NCBI GenBank assembly: GCA_023053575.1
Contig: JAKZAP010000014.1
Coordinates: 10,044,001 to 10,108,000 of the forward strand
Length of the DNA stretch: 64,000 bases
Direction of reading: 5' to 3'
Source of the DNA: Branchinecta lynchi
Lineage: Eukaryota > Arthropoda > Branchiopoda > Anostraca > Branchinectidae
Position numbers and translations under genes: made by a program. The notes under the pieces are model-generated. The model was not told where the DNA came from, ran no database searches, and worked only from the letters and a program-made list of their open reading frames with translations. Numbering within the stretch: the stretch's first letter is position 1; the number at the start of each line of letters is the position of its first letter. Below, one piece after another: positions 57,097-64,000 of the stretch.

Positions 57097-57890
57097 CTTT
57101 TTGGGATCCCAAAACGTAATTAGATGGATACCTATGACATCGCAAAAGTTGTCCGTCTGTCTGTCTGTCTGTGCGCACGATAACTATTGCGTGGAATGAG
57201 ATATGTTGTTGAAACTTGCTTGGTGTGAGGATTCTTTGGGTCAAGGGAAAGGTCAAGTTCGTGGATGGGCTACATTTAGGGGTCGGGTTCAAATTAAGAG
57301 GCAAACAAAATATTTATAAACAGCTAATGAGATAGTCGATTAAGGGGTAAGAAGACATGCTGAACACGAATATGTAAACCATTTTTTCGTCGGACAAGTA
57401 GTTCGCCTGGAATCCGGCCAAAACCGGAAACTTTGTTATAAGTAAAAGTTTTATTTGAAGCTGATTATAGTTTGTTCCATTTAGGGGTAAGAAGACATGC
57501 TGAACACGAGTATGAAAACCATTTTCTCGCCGAACAAGTAGTTCGCCCGGAATCCGATCCAAACCGGAATATTTTTAAAAGCAAAAGTTGATTAGACTTT
57601 CGATTTAGGGGTAAGAAGAGACGTTGAATCCATATATGATAATCCTTTTTTTACCCGGACATATAGTTCGCCTGGAATCCGGCTGAAACCGACAAATTTG
57701 TTATAAGTTAAATTTTAAATGAAGTTGATTAGATGTTGGATACAGGGGCAAGGAGATCCGCTGAATTGGTTGTTGTAGCTTTATTTTTTCGCCGGACAAG
57801 TAGTTCCGGAACTAAAAATATTTAACGGTCTGGATCAAATATAAAATTTGTGGGATCCCATCGAAACCTTTAGTCTTGTTAGACACGAAC
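57097..57890 (+). mobile_element. Family F element, full-length
   Basis: Left TTTTTGGGATCCCAAAACGT with GTCCGTCTGTCTG, right TGTGGGATCCCATCGAAACCTTTAG; about four internal units with AGACATGCTGAACACGA. Confidence 0.82.
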
Positions 57891-59279
57891 TTGTTTAACA
57901 AGAAATCGTCATTAAAACGAAAAACATAAATAACACCCTGAAGGGAAGAACCGTAATCAAATCTTTTTGCCCGGCGACCATTCGGTAACGCGATTTACTT
58001 GACATCTTGTAAGACTGCTAAAAACTGATCTCGCATCCATCGTCCAGCCCATCCTTTCTTCCACGCGACATGGCACAGAAACAGACTGGCAAGAAACGGT
58101 ATTTTCATTCTTTCGTGATCCCGTTTTCCTCGACATTCTTCCATTACAACGTTTTTGTTCGCGGATTGATCAACTAAGAAATATGTGTTGTCAAGGACAG
58201 GAGGCGCAACAAAATAGGAAAAACAACGAAGATAAATAATTACCTCCCTCGCAAGACATAACTGTAAACCTAATTAAAGGTTTACCGAATAACTTGCCAA
58301 GCCAACTCCCTGTAGGCTACAGGTATATAATATAATTAGTTTACCAAATGTTCCAATTGCATCCCCGTGTTTTGAATTTTTGCGGATTGGTCAGAGAAAA
58401 AGCAATTGTGCATACATTTATCTTATTTCTGGAAAGTTTCTTCGTCGGTTTAACCGTTATGAGTGCAATGCAGTTCTAATTAATGATTAAAACATGATAG
58501 ATTTACCACTTTTTGCAGATAAAGAAACAAACTAAAAAGCCCGTTTGCTTTTTACTTGGCACCAGTATATCGAAATAGCTGTATCGAAACAGCTGTATTC
58601 CGAAATAGCGAAATATCCAGGAATATTCATTATATATATATTTTAAGATCTCTGTTATTTGATCTGTTGCAAGATGCGTACGCATAATGTTTAAGTTATA
58701 TTCCAGAAAACGGAAAGCTAAATAGGGGTAGGAGCTATAAAGAAGGTATCCTGCATTTGCCATGGCCTTTGGCTCTTACTGTAAGTAAAATCTTATCTTA
58801 TCTTATACAGACTCTTTTCTTTTTCTTTTTGTAATTTAACTGTAAATTTTGGCGGACATCCTATCAGGCGGAAGAACAAGACAAAATCTAGACTTGGCCT
58901 TGTACTGATCATACTGCTTATTGCGAAACAAAATGCTAGAACAACAGGATGTCTTCAGTTGTGCTTTAAATATGACACAAAAATACGGACACCGCCTGAA
59001 GCGTGACATCCTAGAAAATGGAAGAACGAGAACGCGCACGAATAAAATCTAGACTGGGCCTGGTGGTGATCCCGCTGGTTAGTCTAACAAAAATGCTATA
59101 AGAATAGATGCCTTCAGTTGTGCTTTAAATATGTTTGTCACACAAATCGCAGATAAAGCCTGAAACGTGAAATCCTACAAAGCAGAATGAGAGCAAGCAT
59201 GACATAAAATCCATACTGGGCCAACAAAGGCGGAATTGCAAATTACTTCAGTCCTGCTTTAAATACGTTTGAGACTTAC
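57891..59279. other. Intron DNA with a local diverged repeat
   Basis: Three diverged blocks near 58860-58975, 58985-59120 and 59160-59275 share AAATCTAGACT(T/G)GGCC and TTCAGTTGTGCTTTAAATATG, a low-copy tandem repeat of about 120-160 bp. No exon was found. Confidence 0.45.
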
Positions 59280-59436
59280 GGGTAATTCCAAACTGATCTA
59301 GTGAAATCGTTGTCCATAATGGAGAAAATTGCTTCTACATCACCAGTATGAAGTCTCTCGGGGGGCTTCTCAAGGTGCCACCTCATAATCCGGGCGAACC
59401 CGTGCTGGGGACCGAAGTTCCAAGGCCCGAACTGAG
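59280..59436 (-). CDS. Glucose-6-phosphate 1-epimerase-like protein, most 5' exon in window
   Basis: Two bases (CT, completing a codon from an unseen upstream exon, expected Pro), 51 codons, then two bases (CC). It reads QFGPWNFGPQHGFARIMRWH, LEKPPERLHTGDVEAIFSIM and FTRSVWNYP. FG-W---PQHGFAR is the family signature: its His is part of the active site, and the Arg is a sugar-phosphate contact in studied members (family knowledge). The acceptor is TTTTTTTTTCAG and the donor CC|GTAAGT. The N-terminal third, with the GG(I/V)P motif, must lie further upstream; none was found before the right edge, so the gene is partial here. Confidence 0.94.
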
Positions 59437-60196
59437 CTGAAAAAAAAAACATTAGCGGTTAAGTAACTCTTTCCCCTCACAGTATCCATGATATTAAAAT
59501 TCTTTTCCTGCTATATTCGATAACCCTACTAGCCTCGCGATTACCCGAGATAGCTCTTATTAAAGAGCTTCAAAACAGCTGTCTCGGTCTTCTAACCAAT
59601 TAGATAAAGAACTTATAGAATTAATAATTTGTCCATGTTTTTGTCTACTATTTCGTTCCCTTTCTTTTTCTTTATTTTCAGTGCATTTTTCTTCTTCTTT
59701 TGCCGTTTATATTTTCTGTATGTGTAGTTTACTTATGCTTGTACTGTGAATATTTTCAATGTGGGCTAGTGTATATATATATATATATATGTATAGTGTA
59801 TATATATATATATATATGTATAGTGTATATATATATGTATAGGTAGTGGATCCCCAACAAGATAGCTTCAAGAAAGCTTTCTTGCCTTATATTCATGTTA
59901 TGTAGTTTGTGTAGTATGAAGAAATGGATCAATGAATAGCATTATATTTAATAGAAGATGATAAAGGGCTGGCTTGATTTCAATCTGGCTGATCTCGCGG
60001 CGACCGAGACAACGATGGTCCGATAGCCTTTCCATAGACTTGAAGTTGACCAACACTGACGCCTACGACGCGACACCGCTGGTCGTATTGGCTGGATGTG
60101 GCTGACGTCACTGTCTAGGCTGAGCAACTGAACTCCCGGCAGGACACATAAGTCAAGTAAGTCTAAGTAGTAAGATCCGTCTCTCTCGTCTAGCAA
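59437..60196. other. Upstream epimerase intron DNA with (TA)n
   Basis: Apart from the (TA)n microsatellite, nothing is recognised. A minus-strand open frame at 59948-60196 does not resemble the missing epimerase N-terminus. Confidence 0.4.
59773..59844. repeat. (TA)n microsatellite, three blocks
   Basis: Three (TA)n runs separated by GTATAGTG. Confidence 0.95.
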
Positions 60197-60575
60197 GTTG
60201 CCTTATTCCAGTTCAGCGCTCCCAAGTGGACTAGTTTCTGTTAGTCCCCCATTTTGTCATAATCGGTACTTGAGTAGACATAGTAAAAAGTTGGATCTAG
60301 AGGTAGTGGGTAACTTCCGCATTCTACTTCTTTTTTTTTCTTTACAATGCGTTAGGCTAGAATTGTATTAATACTTTTTAGAAACCCATCAGAATTAGTG
60401 AAGCGTCGTTTTTTATTCCACTGGCATGTCTGATGCTTTTGAGAAACACGAGGTTTATTTATATTTGCCATTAAAATTGTACCTTACCTTACCTTACTAC
60501 TGAGACATAATATGCAAAACATCCATGAACTGGGAAGCATATTGCATATTTTTATTCATCAACCTGTGGATCTAT

Positions 60576-60955
60576 TTAAAGGACCTGTCTTACCTATAAT
60601 AATAACGCAACCTACTTCCACAATCACTCCATATATTTCTAAACCCGGGGACCCCAATTTCGTATGGTACATTCTAACCCCTCCAACAGAACCACGCTGA
60701 TTTTCTCACTTGCCGTGTTTTGCTACCGTCGATGTGTATCACGCTGTCGACGTTTGTCTGTCAGAAGCTTTCCCATCAGTAAAACCGGTTATGTAAATTG
60801 TCTCCCTGTCTTCGCTACAAGTCAACGGGTCTCGGAAAAGGCTTAAAACAGCCAAAACCGTAGATTATTTGTTGAAAGCACAGCCTATTTTTAAATTATT
60901 CAAATATTTCAAAATACTGTAAGTTGAAGAGTAAATAGTGCGAGAGGTCCTTTAA
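60576..60955 (+). mobile_element. MITE family C, copy 2 (TTAA borders)
   Basis: Left TTAAAGGACCTGTCTTACC, right AGAGGTCCTTTAA; 380 bp, colinear with 51790-52164. Its right TTAA is shared with the next element. Confidence 0.9.
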
Positions 60956-61399
60956 AGGACACCTGAATGAAGATTACCAAGTATCATCCCTATATGTATG
61001 ACTTCCGTTAGCATTGCCTGCAGAAAACCCGATCCAAATACGAAATAGCGTTTGCAAGCTATGATTTTTGGTACATTTTGCATCTGTCCTTGTTTCAGTA
61101 TCGAACAATTTTAGAAATGAACAAATGTCTCCAATCAACCCTTCTTCTTGAATATTTGTTAACCAGTTAAGCCCAAACGTATATCTAGAAGAAATTCGAA
61201 TACGATCCGGCCAGCGCTGTACAAGATTTGAATGAATTGCGCTTTTGTCTTGGAGTCTGCATGTGCACACCTCCAGAAACGAACATTCCTATTTTGAAAG
61301 CGTCACGCTCAGGAGAAGAATGCTCTCCGTGGCCATGTCTGTAAATGTATTCTCCATGGTGTGTTCAAGTATGGTTTCACTGTTCAGGTGTCCTTTAAC
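60952..61399 (+). mobile_element. MITE family E, copy 2 (TTAA borders)
   Basis: Left TTAAAGGACACCTGAATGAA, right TTCAGGTGTCCTTTAA; 448 bp, colinear with 739-1187 and better preserved at its ends. Confidence 0.9.
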
Positions 61400-61485
61400 T
61401 ACGTCTTTCAGAAGTGCCGATGGTGACGCAATGGGGTATTAAGAGAAACTCGTCCGCTTTGGAAGGGCTGAACTGGAATACGGCG

Positions 61486-61733
61486 AAGACATCCTTACTC
61501 CGATTATGAATTTCAAGACCAGAATGACCTACTGACCTATATCACTTCGCCGTTCTCATGTCTACGCAACGTTGATCATGCTAGCCCTGTGGCGGTGTGC
61601 CAGACAGATAGTATACAAGGACTCGAGAGTTTTCCCGTTCCTAGACTCTAAGCCCCTGTTTCCTCCGCCAAGCAAGATGTTCACACACAGTCGTAATTTC
61701 CTCCTCCTCTCCCAAATTTTGATGCATAGTATC
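61486..61733. other. Short unassigned stretch
   Basis: Nothing recognised. Confidence 0.35.
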
Positions 61734-62137
61734 AGGAACAAATAATCTGATAGAATCTCCATCTTTGGCCCCATGCAGCGACTATTGATACCCCGAATAA
61801 GCTAGAGGTTCTTGCTCTAGCTTTGAGCTGATACCCGTCTACTTCCGTCTTCGCCGTTGCTCATAGCAGAGGAATGCGTGCAGGAGGCAGGCTGATCCGC
61901 TTTGGAGCTCGTCCAGAGAACCAATCAGCTATTACTTTGAAAGTTTTTTCTACGCGCCTTCACAGCAATATACTTATTTGTAGAGGTAACGAAACGTGAA
62001 GACCCGCGTGCTCCTAACCTCCCCTCCGCTCGTTTGCATCGGGCAGGGTATGTGGAAATATTCGACTCCGAACGGTCGTATTACAGAGATAGGGAGAAGG
62101 AGGTTCTATGAGATTATTTATTCTTGATTACATGCAG
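61734..62137 (+). mobile_element. MITE family B, uninterrupted copy
   Basis: Left AGGAACAAATAATCTGATAG, right ATTATTTATTCTTG. The body matches 48928-49306 (GGCCCCATGCAGCGACTATT, CCTCCGCTCGTTTGCATCGG, ACAGAGATAGGGAG). Confidence 0.85.
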
Positions 62138-62537
62138 GTTTCCCCATAGTGACGCGTACGCGAAATCCTTAAGTGTTTGGGTACGAAGCCGTCTGCAAAC
62201 TTCTTGACCTAAAGGAGTCCTTGTGCCAAGTCTGATTAACATATTTAAAGGGCATTTGAGAGTCATCGTCAGACAGACGGAACGACGAACGGAGAGATAC
62301 AAAACGTCACCGGTTCTTCACTCTCGTCTGGGATCCCCAACACGCTTAGTTCCGAGTTTCTTGGCAAGAGTCTCTTTCTGTAGAGGCGCAAGCTGAGCCT
62401 TTCCATATTTTTTTATTTTCCCCAGAAAAGAGGCAATCGAATTCCATGGCGAAATGACAACCTAAGTATTTCGAGGATTTTTTTTTTTAATAGGAATGTT
62501 GGTAAATTTTTGTCTGGATAATGATTCTATCGAGGTC
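62138..62537. other. Unassigned stretch
   Basis: A scrap with GACAGACGG and GGGATCCCCAA near 62270-62342 recalls family F, but it is too short to call. No exon was seen. Confidence 0.35.
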
Positions 62538-63232
62538 GCGTTTCACCCTACTTACCGTAGTAACTACACACGACGTCACGGCTTATGGCTTCTTAGCGTC
62601 AAGTCTGGGACGCATTTTTTTTTACTTTTGGCCAAATATCGCTCCACAAAGATCGTAGATAAACGCTTAATACGCTCCCGAATGTTGTGAGCAAATAGTT
62701 ACTATTAGTTACTATTTCGAGAAGGATGGAACGGTTAGCATAGTAACTTTTCGAAGAGTTTGGAACGACAATACTAACTAATAGCAAGAAAACATAATTA
62801 GATAGAACCTCCGTCTCCCTATCTCTGTACTATGACTATGCGGAGCCAAGCATTCCCCGTACCTTTTCCGCTGTGAACGAGCGGAGGTTAGTAGCTTCGC
62901 GCCACATCATATTTTGTTACCTCTACAATTAGCTACATCGCTTTGAAACCACCTTGAGGAAAAGTAGAAGACAAAGCTTATTATTTCTTTGGACGCACTA
63001 AAGAGCGGGTCAGCGCGCGAAGTACGCCTCCTGCATTTTCTTCCTCTGCGATGAACAACGGCGAAGACGTAAGTAGAGTAGGCGGGGCAAAAGCTACCGT
63101 AAATACCTCTAGACCGCTCAGTTTTGTCGGGGTCCGCTCAGTTTTGTCACTGCATGGTACCAAAGATAGAGGTTCTATCTGACTATTTGTTCTTGCTAAT
63201 AGTTACTATTACAAGAATGGTGGACCACGCTC
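62538..63232 (-). mobile_element. MITE family A, split by a family-B insertion
   Basis: Left GCGTTTCACCCTACTTACC ... CACGACGTCACGGC, right ACAAGAATGGTGGACCACGC. Removing 62785-63195 plus one copy of CTAATAG restores the continuous family-A sequence. Confidence 0.88.
62785..63195 (-). mobile_element. MITE family B nested in family A, CTAATAG duplication
   Basis: Starts CAAGAAAACATAATTAGATA and ends ATCTGACTATTTGTTCTTG; 411 bp, reverse orientation relative to 48928. CTAATAG flanks both sides (62778-62784 and 63196-63202). Confidence 0.92.
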
Positions 63233-63425
63233 CGAGATTTTCCTTTCCCTGGGAAGAAAAAGGGAAACTTCAACGGCCGTAGTTGGGGTCCTTTACCAAA
63301 GAAAACCTTCGAAGGCATGGGGCAACGTTGTCGGAGGGCTTGCAGAAGTGAGATAGGTGGAATCCATTATTTTTGTGTCCTCCGCCGTGCATCCTCCTGA
63401 TCAGGCAACTCCAAAGACAGCTTTA
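63233..63425. other. Unassigned short stretch
   Basis: Nothing recognised, including no epimerase N-terminal exon on the minus strand. Confidence 0.35.
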
Positions 63426-63753
63426 TGCCCGGGCACCACTACGGACACACCTGTTCGTAATTCGGTTTTTAGACGTTTTTGAGACCAGTTTTTAAGACGT
63501 TTTAGAACGCTCCGCTCTCATTGGTTGTTGATAACAAATTACAAATTTTAATAGTAAAAATGGTCAAGGAGTCTGGCGAAGACTGGATCTGGCGAAGACA
63601 AGACCCAGTTGTCTGGATCAGATATTGATTTATCCATCTCAGATTTTATGAACGGGTTGAATGAGGAATGTCTAAAAACTACTTAAAAACCGGTCTTAAA
63701 AACGGGTCAAGACCGATTTATGAACAGGTGTGTCCGTAGTGGGGCCCGGGCAT
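63426..63753. mobile_element. TIR element carrying a family-F fragment
   Basis: Left ATGCCCGGGCACCACTACGG ... CACACCTGTTCGTAA pairs with right TTATGAACAGGTGTGTCCG ... TGGGGCCCGGGCAT. The arms are about 60 bp and extend into the GTTTTTAGACG/CTTAAAAACG region. The centre (63570-63645) holds GGAGTCTGGCGAAGACTGGA and GTCTGGATCAGATATTGAT, as at the family-F right end. Confidence 0.8.
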
Positions 63754-63896
63754 TACTGTAAGCGTGCCTGGCAATTTAGGCACACCTCAGCGAAAAAATT
63801 ACAAAGCAGCAGTAAAAATTAGATATATGGAGTCTCGAATTCTAAAGGGGAATTAACATTAACAATTCAGCCGCATAGAGTAATTTATTTCCTTTA

Positions 63897-64000
63897 AGCG
63901 TGTTCCACCCTTCTAACAGTACGTTCCAACCTCATCAAAAGTTACTATGCTGACCGTTCCAACCTTCTCAAAATGGTATTAACAATAGCTATTTGCTTAC
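63897..64000 (+). mobile_element. MITE family A, cut by window edge
   Basis: AGCGTGTTCCACCCTTCTAAC ... GTATTAACAATAGCTATTTGC; the right half lies outside the window. Confidence 0.8.

Larger units (their letters stand above)
48860..59279 (-). other. Epimerase intron (10.4 kb)
   Basis: Donor TACCC|GTAAGT, acceptor TTGTCTTTCAG|A, phase 2. It contains two family-B MITEs, three family-F elements, a family-C MITE, repeat H and retroposed pieces. Confidence 0.88.
60197..61485. mobile_element. Foldback element K, copy 2, carrying two nested MITEs
   Basis: The left arm CCTTATTCCAGTTCAGCGCT, CAAGTGGACTAGTTTCTG pairs with the right arm GAAACTCGTCCGCTTTGGAAG, GGGCTGAACTGGAATACGGC. Family C (60576-60955) and family E (60952-61399) lie between the arms. 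Confidence 0.65.

Noticed and set aside
57991..58110. Short minus-strand frame starting MKIPFLASLFLCHVAWKKGW, signal-peptide-like
   Set aside because: Only about 38 codons, with no homology, no splice context and a location inside a repeat-rich intron; probably chance.
59948..60196. Possible upstream epimerase exon on the minus strand
   Set aside because: The frame lacks the GG(I/V)P and FDG-type motifs expected before PQFGPW, and it has no donor ending in C.

Overview
The window is about 64 kb of animal nuclear DNA, almost certainly from an invertebrate. The coding content is eukaryotic: exons bounded by GT-AG introns, an exocyst subunit, and a THAP zinc-finger protein (a family found in animals). 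The species cannot be named from the sequence. Gene density is low. Introns and intergenic DNA are packed with short inverted-repeat (MITE or foldback) elements, decayed LINE fragments and an unclassified family with internal tandem repeats. No tRNA, rRNA or CRISPR was seen.

Three protein-coding genes could be reconstructed by matching splice sites and codon phase across exons. (1) EXOC4/Sec8, minus strand: exon 1 at 21709-21830 and exon 2 at 15682-18184, joining in phase to an 874-residue protein complete from ATG to stop. (2) A THAP-domain protein, plus strand: exon 1 at 23574-23661 and exon 2 at 27456-28666, 432 residues. The intron splits the C2CH zinc finger, so the first two zinc ligands lie in a 29-codon exon. 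(3) A glucose-6-phosphate 1-epimerase (YeaD/YMR099C-type) gene, minus strand: four exons at 59280-59436, 48679-48859, 39896-40052 and 36305-36465. All phases agree, and the N-terminal coding part lies past the right edge or was not found.

Layout: 1-15.6 kb is intergenic, with MITEs, a 0.79-kb tandem duplication and LINE fragments. 15.7-21.8 kb is EXOC4, with a 3.5-kb intron holding LINE remnants and a poly-C satellite. 21.9-23.6 kb is the divergent EXOC4/THAP spacer, which holds a 0.7-kb foldback element. 23.6-28.7 kb is the THAP gene; its intron holds an array of about 60-bp palindromic units. 29-36 kb is intergenic, with foldback elements. 36.3 kb to the right edge is the epimerase gene, with introns of 3.4, 8.6 and 10.4 kb filled by transposable elements.

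Nested insertions give a relative insertion history. MITE family B sits inside family A with a 7-bp target duplication. Retroposed fragments sit inside family B. A 333-bp MITE sits inside family I with a TTA duplication, and a paralogous copy shows the empty site. Two TTAA-type MITEs share one TTAA and sit inside a third foldback element. The three genes have no evident functional connection.
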